This document shows positions 16,430-24,367 of a stretch of 52,334 bases of DNA, piece by piece (within the stretch, counting starts at the first letter, position 1; each line of letters starts with the position of its first letter). A model generated the notes under the pieces. The model made no database searches and had not been told where the DNA came from. It was given only the letters and a program-made list of their open reading frames with translations. The DNA comes from Bacillota bacterium (GTDB lineage Bacteria > Bacillota > Desulfitobacteriia > Desulfitobacteriales > JAJXUE01), in NCBI GenBank assembly GCA_021811155.1, contig JAJZPO010000008.1, forward strand, positions 1 to 52,334, read 5' to 3'. A program made the position numbers and the translations under genes.

Positions 16430-17941
16430 GTGAAAAAGATCAGCCTTATCCTGGCCCTGACGTTGGTGTTGGTAGCGGCTTTCGCGGCAAGTGCTTACGC
16501 TGACTACACTAACTTCAATACCACTTACAATGTCACCACAACCGGTACGGTTAAGGGTGCCACCACCAACTGGGCAGACGGAACCAGCACCATTGGAGGA
16601 AATTCCGGCGGCCTTACTACCAGGGGTACGATAGGTATCAACCCAATTGACGGTACATGGGGTTCCACTTCGAACCATCAGATTTACCTGCCCGGCAATC
16701 CGTCTGTGGTGCCGATCCACGACAGCTACACAGCCAACACCGACGCCTGCGCCGCCTGCCACGCTGTCCACACCGGCAACGGCGACTCCCTGACCCAATG
16801 GAACACTTTCTCCGGCACAGCAGGAATTACCAATGTCTGCATGGCCTGCCATGACGGCACGGTCACCAAAACCTACAACGTAATCGCGGGAACATATGTT
16901 TCCACTGACGGAGGCACTGTCAAAAAGAACAACGGCGGTCTGTTCGCCACGGCCTATGATGCCCCCGCAGACACCAATGCTTCTGCGCATAACGTGTTCG
17001 GCGGCATGCTGACCAGCGCGGCTTTTGGCGGTTCAAACCCCGGCGACATCGTGAGCGACCATACGGGCGCCGGAACTGCTGACAGCCATGGCAAATGGAC
17101 TGTTGCCTTCGACTGCGCCGCCTGCCATACCCCGCACGGCCAGGGCGGCAATGCCCGCATCCTGGACCCGAACCCGAACTTCGTCCAAACAGCGGGCACT
17201 GACCCTTCCGCCGCAGGCGGCAACTATACAACGACCAGTGAAACAGCTTCTCTTTCCACAACTACCACCTATAGCCTGACCAAGGGAGTGCCCATCCTGG
17301 GGTGGCCGTACGGCTTCGTCGTTACGGTGAACAGTACTACAGTACAATCTGCAGATTATTATGTAAGCCTTAACAGGACAAACGGCAGCGCGACTGTTAC
17401 CTTTAAAAATGCCCAAACCGGCTCTCTTCAGGTCTCTTACACGCCTGCGCTGCAGGTGCGGATGAACATCGCCACCCCACTCACCAGCGGTGAAACTGTG
17501 ACCTATCAATCCGGCATGAACCAGTTCTGCGGCGCCTGCCACACAGACTATAACACCAGCGCTATAGTTGCCGGAGGCGGAAATCCCGCCGCGAGCCTGA
17601 ACGGCGTTTACAGCAGCCACACCCGCCACGCCGTAGGCTATGACTTCAGTTATGGCGGCAAGTCTGAACCTGTCACACAGGAAAAGCGCGGCCTGCGCTT
17701 CGAGTATCCGGGAGGCGTAAAGGACAGCGGTGCTGCTAACATCACCTGCCTGACCTGCCACTATGCCCACGGCGTGGACAAGAGCAGGTGGATTGATACC
17801 GCCGGCACTTCAGGTATCGCAGCCTATAACTCTGACGAGGTGGCCGGTTCTTCCCGTCTGAAAATCCTGCCGAACATGGGTGTCTGCGAGGCATGCCATG
17901 AAAAAGGCACAGGAGCTTTCAGCGGTGACTTCAAATTCTAA
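16430..17941 (+). CDS. Secreted hexaheme c-type cytochrome, cassette B
   Basis: The product (about 503 residues) has a signal peptide almost the same as that of cassette A and six CXXCH motifs (CAACHAVH, CMACH, CAACHTPH, CGACH, CLTCHYAH, CEACH). The beta-rich insert lies between haems 3 and 4. GTG 16430 with GGAGGG is used; an in-frame ATG at 16382 with AAAGGGGGTG adds 16 residues (MRRPRLIFDQNNGGKK). The protein is likely exported and works outside the membrane as terminal electron carrier. Cysteine-flanking regions are conserved with A while the inserts and N-terminal linker differ, so the two copies may face different acceptors or partners. Confidence 0.88.
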   Translation: MKKISLILALTLVLVAAFAASAYADYTNFNTTYNVTTTGTVKGATTNWADGTSTIGGNSGGLTTRGTIGINPIDGTWGSTSNHQIYLPGNPSVVPIHDSYTANTDACAACHAVHTGNGDSLTQWNTFSGTAGITNVCMACHDGTVTKTYNVIAGTYVSTDGGTVKKNNGGLFATAYDAPADTNASAHNVFGGMLTSAAFGGSNPGDIVSDHTGAGTADSHGKWTVAFDCAACHTPHGQGGNARILDPNPNFVQTAGTDPSAAGGNYTTTSETASLSTTTTYSLTKGVPILGWPYGFVVTVNSTTVQSADYYVSLNRTNGSATVTFKNAQTGSLQVSYTPALQVRMNIATPLTSGETVTYQSGMNQFCGACHTDYNTSAIVAGGGNPAASLNGVYSSHTRHAVGYDFSYGGKSEPVTQEKRGLRFEYPGGVKDSGAANITCLTCHYAHGVDKSRWIDTAGTSGIAAYNSDEVAGSSRLKILPNMGVCEACHEKGTGAFSGDFKF

Positions 17942-17963
17942 TCTGACAGCTTCATTTTCGCGC

Positions 17964-17990
17964 AAGCCGGTCCAGCGGGCCGGCTTTGCT
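17964..17990 (+). terminator. Probable terminator of cassette B
   Basis: AGCCGG / CCGGCT hairpin followed by a short T-rich run (TTTGCT). The T tract is weak. Confidence 0.5.
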
Positions 17991-18029
17991 CGTCTCTCGG
18001 GAAATGCCCTTTTGGGTCGCCAAGCAGAA

Positions 18030-18060
18030 TAGGACAGCGGGGACGGTTCTTAACGTCCTA
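18030..18060 (+). repeat. REP-like palindrome (GGGGACGGTTCT family)
   Basis: TAGGAC ... GGGGACGGTTCT ... GTCCTA. Relatives are at 32787, 32954 (inverted) and 46086. The rest of 17991-18333 contains only the direct repeat at 18168 and no gene. Confidence 0.7.
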
Positions 18061-18167
18061 GCAGATACACAACTATTGCTGGCAAATGTTGACGGAATAT
18101 CGGAAAACATTTAAGATTAGGCTGTTGGGCAGAAGGTTGGCGGTGGGCGCCATAGCCTGATGCTCAA

Positions 18168-18195
18168 GGGTATTAGGATTAGGGAACAGGATTTT
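18168..18195 (+). repeat. Direct repeat, left copy (flanks the octaheme gene)
   Basis: GGGTATTAGGATTAGGGAAC followed by AGGATTTT. The second copy at 20967-20994 differs at only a few positions. Confidence 0.7.
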
Positions 18196-18333
18196 CCTGG
18201 CCCCTAATTCTTTTTTTATCCTGAAAGGGAAATTCACCAGTAATATTGGACAAATTGTTGAAAATATGAATCACTATTGGAGGACATGAAATCCAAAACC
18301 TAGCGCCAGTCTGAATGAAAGGAGACAAAGGAA

Positions 18334-20694
18334 GTGAAAGTACCCGCCAAATTGGGTTTAATCTTGGTCCTTTCTTTATTTCTGGTAGCCATTTTTGTCT
18401 CTGTCAGCTTGGCCCTCGATGCCCAAGCCCCTACTGTCACGTCTTTTAGCCCGGGAGATAGGGCGGTTGTGGGCGCTGCCAACTTTATCATCTCATGTAC
18501 AGTAAATGATGCAGATGACAACATTAAAGACACCGGCTACTTCATTAAGCTTGACGGAACCGCCCTCACGGCCAACTTTGCCTATAAAGGACATTGGGTC
18601 AATGGCTGGGACGATGAGTATTGGGTTGTTGACAGCTACCGCGAAGCTACTGTCAGCGCCGCAATCACCGGAGCAAAAGACGGCGCCCATTCTGTCGAAG
18701 TGCAGACTATGGACGTTTCCGGCAACACGCTGAATCAAGCCTGGGGCTTTACGGTCAGCCAACCCCCGGTGTTTTCGGGTTTAGAACCGCCGGACGGGAG
18801 CATTGTTACCGGGATCCCTACTGTCAAAGCAGTGATAACCGATCAAAACGGCAGCGTAAATCCTAACAGTGTTGCTTTAAAAGTTGACGGCGCTAAGGTT
18901 ACGCCGGATTTAAGCGAATCCAATGGCAAAGTAAGCCTGAGCTACAGCTCGGGCAGTTTAGCCGACGACTCTTATCACAATGCAGCCCTTGAGGCGGCGG
19001 ATGCCGCCGGTAACACCGCTTCAACCGCCTGGAGATTTTTTGCTTGTGCCAACGGCGGGCAGACCGGCTTCAGTCGCCAGACCCCGGCAGACCGGTCCGA
19101 TGTTGCCAGCGATAGCCCCTCCATTTCAGTCCACTTGACAGACCTTAACATGGCCTATGATACCGCAAATATCAGCTTGACAATTGACAGCGGGACTCCG
19201 GTGAAACCAACAGTTACCGGCAAGGACACAGAGTTCTTGCTGGCCTACACTCCCCCGGCCCTAAAAGACGGCGCCCGTACAATTACGGTAAGCGTTCCCA
19301 GCTTAACCCCGGGTGCGACGCCCCTTACTACAACCTGGACTTTCAATGTCAAAGCCCCTCCGGTGATTACCAAACCTTCACCGACCTGCACTGTAAGCAG
19401 CGGCGCCCCGTCACTTGCGGCTTATGCCAAGGACAACTCAGGTTTAGCCAGCGCCAAATTTACAGTTGACGGCCAGGTTTTAAGCGGTGCAATTGACACC
19501 AGGTTTAACCGGGTTTCGGTCCAGGTACCCTCTGCCTTGGCCGAGGGGCAGCACGCTGTGTCGCTCTCGGTTTTGGATACTTCAGGCAACGAGGCAACCG
19601 CACAGTGGCAGTTCAACGTCGATACCAATATCGGCCCAACCCACCCCGATATGACCGCAGCCACCAATGCCAGCTGCTGGCAGTGTCACCAGACTGAATA
19701 TAACTTCGGCCACGTGCCCCCGGCCCAATGCTTAAGCTGCCATACCGGCAAGCTTACCCAGCTTGCTGAATTCCGGGACTGCACCGGCTGCCACTATGAC
19801 AATACCTACCGCACCGGCAGGCACGCCTATGACCAGACCTGGGTATGGGATAACCTTCCCAACCGCAGGCACTCGGTTAATGATATCCATCTTTCCGCTT
19901 CCCTTGATTACACGGAATGCCACTCCCGGATCCTGACCACAGAACACGGACGCACAGACAGGCTGGACAAAAACGGCAATCCTATCAACTGTGACACCTG
20001 CCATACCAACGCCTATCTGTCTACTGTCAGCCCGGATGAAGCCGGCAAGGTCAAAAACGCCGTTGCTCAGGGGTTAACCGGCTGCAATTCTTGCCATGAG
20101 CAGGCGGGGCACGCTGAACTCCACAATAGCGGCTTGGAAACCAAATGTGCAAGTTGCCATAACGGCAATCTCCAGGATGAGCATCTCAATAATGCGACTA
20201 CAAGCGGCAAAAGCTATACCTGCAATACCTGTCATGCCAGCAGCCGCAATGAGTTAGTCAGGGCCATCCGCAACAATCAACTGGGCTGCAGCAGCTGTCA
20301 CACCACCGCCCACGCTGTGCCCCTAAGTGTAAGCGTTCCTGCCGATGTGCCCTTATACCCGGGCTTCACCTTCAGCAAACCGGTTGATGCTGCTATCTTT
20401 GCCGGCGATCCGGGCTTGCCGGCGGGATACGAAACCAATTACAAGTCCGGCCTGGTTGTAATCTCCGGCAGAATGGAGGTCATGGTAAGCGAAGTGTGGA
20501 ATTTCTATCACACTCAGCTTACCGGTCAAGGCTGGGTTCTGAAGTCGCCGCCGCCGGCCGCGGCTGCTGCCTACTTCAGCGCCGAATTTGAAAAGCACGG
20601 ACGCCTGCTGACTGTAAGATGCTTCAAAACGGCCTTCGGCGACAACAGCGGACCTGTGGCTGCAAACTATCGCGTGGATATCTGGTATAAGTAG
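18334..20694 (+). CDS. Secreted octaheme c-type cytochrome with N-terminal beta-sandwich repeats
   Basis: The 786-residue product has a signal peptide (1-28). About four immunoglobulin-like repeats follow (30-430; each ends in a form of TAWRFF/TTWTFNV/TAQWQFNV). A haem region at 449-655 has eight CXXCH motifs (CWQCH, CLSCH, CTGCH, CDTCH, CNSCH, CASCH, CNTCH, CSSCH). A ninth motif is broken: YTECH at 526-530 has Tyr in place of the first Cys. A C-terminal domain of about 110 residues lacks haems and I do not recognise it. GTG start with AAAGGAG. The Ig-like part probably holds the protein at the cell surface (inference). It is transcribed alone, convergent with cassette C. Confidence 0.85.
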   Translation: MKVPAKLGLILVLSLFLVAIFVSVSLALDAQAPTVTSFSPGDRAVVGAANFIISCTVNDADDNIKDTGYFIKLDGTALTANFAYKGHWVNGWDDEYWVVDSYREATVSAAITGAKDGAHSVEVQTMDVSGNTLNQAWGFTVSQPPVFSGLEPPDGSIVTGIPTVKAVITDQNGSVNPNSVALKVDGAKVTPDLSESNGKVSLSYSSGSLADDSYHNAALEAADAAGNTASTAWRFFACANGGQTGFSRQTPADRSDVASDSPSISVHLTDLNMAYDTANISLTIDSGTPVKPTVTGKDTEFLLAYTPPALKDGARTITVSVPSLTPGATPLTTTWTFNVKAPPVITKPSPTCTVSSGAPSLAAYAKDNSGLASAKFTVDGQVLSGAIDTRFNRVSVQVPSALAEGQHAVSLSVLDTSGNEATAQWQFNVDTNIGPTHPDMTAATNASCWQCHQTEYNFGHVPPAQCLSCHTGKLTQLAEFRDCTGCHYDNTYRTGRHAYDQTWVWDNLPNRRHSVNDIHLSASLDYTECHSRILTTEHGRTDRLDKNGNPINCDTCHTNAYLSTVSPDEAGKVKNAVAQGLTGCNSCHEQAGHAELHNSGLETKCASCHNGNLQDEHLNNATTSGKSYTCNTCHASSRNELVRAIRNNQLGCSSCHTTAHAVPLSVSVPADVPLYPGFTFSKPVDAAIFAGDPGLPAGYETNYKSGLVVISGRMEVMVSEVWNFYHTQLTGQGWVLKSPPPAAAAAYFSAEFEKHGRLLTVRCFKTAFGDNSGPVAANYRVDIWYK

Positions 20695-20702
20695 TCAGGC
20701 AT

Positions 20703-20731
20703 AAGGGGCCTGGTCAAAGGCCGGGCCCCTC
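20703..20731 (+). terminator. Hairpin after the octaheme gene
   Basis: AGGGGCC ... GGGCCCCT stem nine bases after the stop. It has no T tract, so it may be a weak terminator or a stabilising hairpin. I find no gene in 20732-20929. Confidence 0.5.
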
Positions 20732-20929
20732 AGCGATACGAAAAACGCTACGTGGAAGTTAAGCTGCTTCAGGGAGGATGAACTCTTCTGGAGCAAATTT
20801 TCACCTGGCTCCTGGAAGTCCCGAGCCGCCGTGCTGACCATCAGCCAAGGAATGCATGTGTAGGCGGCGTTCTTGATGAAACACACTTGGTGACCCACAA
20901 GGTCATGGTTGTTTCCTGAGGTAAAATAA

Positions 20930-20960
20930 GAACGGCACGGGGGTGGGCCCCGTGCCGTTC
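20930..20960 (-). terminator. Strong terminator of the minus-strand cassette C
   Basis: GAACGGCACGGGG / CCCCGTGCCGTTC stem. On minus it is followed by TTATTTTACC and then CTCAGGAAA, the same bases that begin the structured repeats at 7828 and 28513. Confidence 0.85.
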
Positions 20961-20966
20961 ACTTTA

Positions 20967-20994
20967 GGGTATTAGGATTAAGGAACAGGTTTTA
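20967..20994 (+). repeat. Direct repeat, right copy
   Basis: GGGTATTAGGATTAAGGAAC followed by AGGTTTT; see 18168-18195. Confidence 0.7.
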
Positions 20995-21004
20995 GCGTCA
21001 CAGA

Positions 21005-22477
21005 TTAGTAAGGCATACCATTGTTGTTGGCTCCTTTGGCGTGGCAGGTTTCGCAAGTAGCCATGTTGGGCATACGCTTCAGTCTGGAGCCGGTAGAGGC
21101 CAGGTCAGCGCCGTCGAAGCGTTGGCCGGGATCGGTGATGCCTTTCAGGTTAACACCACCGGAATTTTGGGTTTTGAAGTTGCTCCATACGGTTTCGTTG
21201 GCGCCGTGGGCTACGTGACAGGTGGTGCAGACAAATACATATTTGTTATAGGCAGCTCCATCAGAACCGGTTAGGGCGATCTTTTCGAACTGGAGACCTT
21301 GGCCCATCTGGGTAGCATTGCCGGAGAAACGGCCAACGGCGTGGCGGTAAGCTTCATGGTAAGTTCCGTTTAGGGTGTTGTAGGTGCTGCCGCCGGTGAT
21401 TGGGTCGCTGCCTTTAACATAATAGGGCATACCTTGGTCGAACAGGGTTACGGTTGCGCCACCGGAATTCTTGGTGGTGGCTTGGGTCCTGTTGAAAGTA
21501 GAAGTGTTGTAGTCGGTATGGCAGGCGCCGCAGAAATCGTTCATGCCTTTGATGTAGGTCACTTGTTCATTGGGCTGCAGGTAGCTCAGAACATTCATTT
21601 TTACGCGGAGGGCGGCTGTAAAGGTAGCTTTAGGAGCGGTGGGTGCAACGGTGAAGACAATCTTGGTGTAGTCGCCGCTGTTGTCGATCGTGTAGTCCGT
21701 TCCTAAAGTCTGTTCGGTGGTGCCGTCATATACTTTCAGGTCGTTGCCATGGCCGCTCAAGAGTTTGGCATATTCGCCGAGAGCAGGGTTGGCATTGGTA
21801 TAGTCGCCGTAGACAATTGGTACGCGGGCCACGTAAGTCTTGGTGGCGGCATCAATTTGCAGCAGGTCTTGAGCAGTAGTGGCTTTATAGTTGGCGCCGT
21901 TAACTTTGGGGTTCAGGATGCGGCCGTTACCGCCGGCGCCGTGGGGATCGTGGCAGGAGGTACAGGTTAATTCCGCACTCCATTTGGAACCAACGGTTGC
22001 AGCGTTTGCGCCGTCGCCGCCCGGAGCTGATCCGATGGCAAGGCCTGTGCCGACGTTATGCATGGAAGCGCTGGCAGCGGTATTGCTGAAGGATCCCCCC
22101 CAGGTTTGCTTGCCGGTGGCGGATGCGCCGATGGTGCCGGCGAAAACATCATAGGTACTGTTCCCCAAGCTGCCGTTGTGGCAGGCTTCGCAGGCGGCTT
22201 GATCGTCTTTCCACTGCAGCAGCATTGCGCCGACGGCGGTGTGGACTGCGTGGCAGGCTGCGCAGGCGTTGGTGTTTTGTGTGTAGTGGCTGTGGATGCG
22301 GCTTGTGCCGGCTACATAATTAGTGTCCAGTGCCGGAGTTGTGGGGCTGGCATAATCACTTTTGCCGTCGCCTAACACTGCGCTGGGGTCTAGGCTCAGG
22401 GTATTTGCCATTGCGGATACTGCAAACGCAAAGAGCAATGACAGGGCCAGGCCGAAAATCAACAGGGTTTTTTTCAC
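21005..22477 (-). CDS. Secreted hexaheme c-type cytochrome, cassette C
   Basis: The 490-residue product has a signal peptide (MKKTLLIFGLALSLLFAFAV, then SAMA) and six CXXCH motifs: CAACHAVH, CEACH, CTSCHDPH, CGACH, CTTCHVAH and CETCH. It matches the hexaheme proteins of cassettes A and B in order and spacing, including the long beta-rich insert between haems 3 and 4 (SYLQPNEQVTYIKGMNDF leads into CGACH). GTG 22477 with GGAGAG is preferred. An in-frame ATG at 22528 with a perfect AAAGGAGGTG would add 17 residues, repeating the two-start layout of A and B. It is the last gene of cassette C, ending before a strong terminator. Confidence 0.88.
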   Translation of the reverse strand: MKKTLLIFGLALSLLFAFAVSAMANTLSLDPSAVLGDGKSDYASPTTPALDTNYVAGTSRIHSHYTQNTNACAACHAVHTAVGAMLLQWKDDQAACEACHNGSLGNSTYDVFAGTIGASATGKQTWGGSFSNTAASASMHNVGTGLAIGSAPGGDGANAATVGSKWSAELTCTSCHDPHGAGGNGRILNPKVNGANYKATTAQDLLQIDAATKTYVARVPIVYGDYTNANPALGEYAKLLSGHGNDLKVYDGTTEQTLGTDYTIDNSGDYTKIVFTVAPTAPKATFTAALRVKMNVLSYLQPNEQVTYIKGMNDFCGACHTDYNTSTFNRTQATTKNSGGATVTLFDQGMPYYVKGSDPITGGSTYNTLNGTYHEAYRHAVGRFSGNATQMGQGLQFEKIALTGSDGAAYNKYVFVCTTCHVAHGANETVWSNFKTQNSGGVNLKGITDPGQRFDGADLASTGSRLKRMPNMATCETCHAKGANNNGMPY

Positions 22478-22567
22478 TTTGCTTCTCTCCTTAATACTTA
22501 AAAATCTTATAGCTTCTTCGTGTCTCATTAATACGCACCTCCTTTCCGGACAGGTTGAAGAGCGGTC

Positions 22568-22589
22568 AAGCGGCCCTTGGGGGCCGCTT
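22568..22589 (-). promoter_or_regulatory. Intercistronic hairpin between the NHL and hexaheme genes, cassette C
   Basis: Perfect nine-pair stem AAGCGGCCC / GGGCCGCTT with a four-base loop and no T tract, at the same junction as the hairpins in A and B. It could stabilise the downstream hexaheme mRNA or attenuate transcription. Confidence 0.5.
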
Positions 22590-22598
22590 TGCCCCGGG

Positions 22599-23621
22599 TT
22601 AATTCTCCCAGACCGAAACTTTGCTGTTTCCCTGGTCTGTAATGTAGATGCGGCCCTGGTCGTCGACAAATAGGCCGTTGGGAAGGTAAAACTGCGCGTC
22701 ATCCGCGCCCTGGGCCCCGAAAGACCATAAGTAGTTCCCGCTGCTCGAAAACCCGTTAACGTAGTTTCCCAGCATGGAAACCCCGTAGATGACACCCCTG
22801 CCGTCGACGCCTACCCCGCGGGAGGTTAAAGTCCGGGGATTCCTGCCGCCGCTGGAGCCGTCCATCTGATACTGAAACTGGCCGGTAAGGGAATAAACTT
22901 GAATATTCTCATTCTGGCTGTCCGAGACAATGATGGCGCTGCCGGTAGCGGTTACGCCGTTGGGGGCAGCAAGCTGGCCCGGTCCACTTCCCTGTTTGCC
23001 AAATTCCAGCAGCTTTTTGCCGCTGGTAGTATTGAAGACCTTGACCGAGGCGGGTGCCAGTTCCGCCACATAAAGCTTGCCGTCCCGGAAGTAAATTCCT
23101 GTAGGCGAATTGATAACGCCTTGGTCCGGTTTGTCCTCGCCAAAGTACTTGACGAATTCCCCCTGGGGGTTGAAAACCTGGATATTTCCGGCCCGCATGT
23201 CTGTCACATAGATATTGTTAGCGGAGTCAACGGCGATGCCGTAAGGAAAGAGGAACTGCCCCTTCCCCGTTCCCTGCTTGCCAAAAGACGAAACAAACTT
23301 GCCGCGGGAATCGAAGACTTCAATCCTCTGGTTCCCGGTATCGCTGATATAGATTCTGCCGTTAGCCGCAGTTACGCCCATGGGCTTTTTGAGCTGCCCC
23401 TGGGAACCTTCGCCGTATATGGAAAAAACAAAAGCAGGGGGGGAGGGATCTCCTAAAGCAAATTTGGAGTTTTTGAGCGGCCTGACAATGTTGTACCCGG
23501 TAAAGTAGGAATAGGCGAACAAGCCGAATACAAGCAGGACAAGAATAATTACCAATATGCGAAAGGTCCGTTTGGATATGCCTTTAGGCGGGGTGTTGGA
23601 AATATTTGTCGATGCGGTCAT
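22599..23621 (-). CDS. Membrane-anchored NHL-repeat beta-propeller protein, cassette C
   Basis: The 340-residue protein has a basic N-terminus, a membrane anchor (about 20-42) and six NHL-type repeats, for example ISDTGNQRIEVFDSRGKFVS and VSDSQNENIQVYSLTGQFQY. It shares the FSIYGEGSQGQLKKPMGVTA entry to the propeller with the cassette A and B copies (FGIYGSG...GPLKxPM). The best ribosome binding site (GGGAGGTG) lies about 20 bases upstream with a CCGGC/GCCGG hairpin between, which would bring it close to the ATG. Presumed scaffold or docking protein of the cytochrome relay. Confidence 0.9.
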   Translation of the reverse strand: MTASTNISNTPPKGISKRTFRILVIILVLLVFGLFAYSYFTGYNIVRPLKNSKFALGDPSPPAFVFSIYGEGSQGQLKKPMGVTAANGRIYISDTGNQRIEVFDSRGKFVSSFGKQGTGKGQFLFPYGIAVDSANNIYVTDMRAGNIQVFNPQGEFVKYFGEDKPDQGVINSPTGIYFRDGKLYVAELAPASVKVFNTTSGKKLLEFGKQGSGPGQLAAPNGVTATGSAIIVSDSQNENIQVYSLTGQFQYQMDGSSGGRNPRTLTSRGVGVDGRGVIYGVSMLGNYVNGFSSSGNYLWSFGAQGADDAQFYLPNGLFVDDQGRIYITDQGNSKVSVWEN

Positions 23622-23652
23622 TTAAGCCGGCTGGGCCGGATTCACCTCCCAA

Positions 23653-24348
23653 TTATTTTTTCTGGGCCTTCAGGCGATCTATGGCATCTTTGGCTTTTTG
23701 GAAGCTTGGCAGGACATCATAAGCTTGCTGGTAGTCCTTCAGAGCTTCTTCTGTATTGCCCAGCTTCTCCTGCAGCGTGCCCAGGGTATAGAGTACCTCC
23801 ACATCGCCGGGGTTGGCTTTATAAGCCAGTTCCAGTTCCTGAATAGCCTTGTCGCAGGCATTCTGGGACTTATATACCATGCCCAGGCCAAGATGGGCGC
23901 TGCCGGCCTTGGGGGCTATTTCTATAGCCTTTTGAAACTCTTGCACCGCGCGGTCTTTTTTGTCCGTAATATCGTAGGCCAGCGCCAGGTTATAGTGGGC
24001 CTGGTAGTTCTTGTCGTCCAGGGCCAGGGCTTTTTTGTAATTGCTGATAGCAGCATCGTATTCCCCTTTTTGGAAATAGACATAGCCGAGCTGGATAAAA
24101 TTTCCCGGATTGTTGGGGTCGCTTTCGATCCGGCTGGAGTATATGGCTGCCATCTGGTCCAGCTTGGGAGCGGCATCAACCTTCCAGAATTTGTACTTGC
24201 CGAGGGCGTAGCCCCCGCTGCCCAGCAATACTAAGAGCGCAAGCAGGATTAATAAAGCCTTGGTGTAGGAAATATTATCATTACCCGCCTGCGGGGGTAA
24301 ATTGGGCTGCAGCGGCGCTTGACCGTTGCTGACATCGACGTTGCTCAT
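23653..24348 (-). CDS. Membrane-anchored tetratricopeptide repeat protein, cassette C
   Basis: The 231-residue product has a Pro/Gln-rich N-terminal tail, one membrane helix (about 30-50) and four to five TPR units (about 60-225), for example GEYDAAISNYKKALALDDKN. ATG 24348 with AAGGAG is chosen; the longer reading runs back into the cytochrome gene. It is the same position and layout as the TPR genes of cassettes A and B but clearly diverged, so cassette C is an older or horizontally acquired copy. No catalytic motif. Confidence 0.9.
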   Translation of the reverse strand: MSNVDVSNGQAPLQPNLPPQAGNDNISYTKALLILLALLVLLGSGGYALGKYKFWKVDAAPKLDQMAAIYSSRIESDPNNPGNFIQLGYVYFQKGEYDAAISNYKKALALDDKNYQAHYNLALAYDITDKKDRAVQEFQKAIEIAPKAGSAHLGLGMVYKSQNACDKAIQELELAYKANPGDVEVLYTLGTLQEKLGNTEEALKDYQQAYDVLPSFQKAKDAIDRLKAQKK

Positions 24349-24367
24349 GCTGTAAATTTCTCCTTTC

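Noticed and set aside
18334-20694. Nine-heme assignment for the octaheme protein
   Set aside because: The fourth candidate is YTECH, without the first cysteine, so only eight CXXCH motifs are counted.
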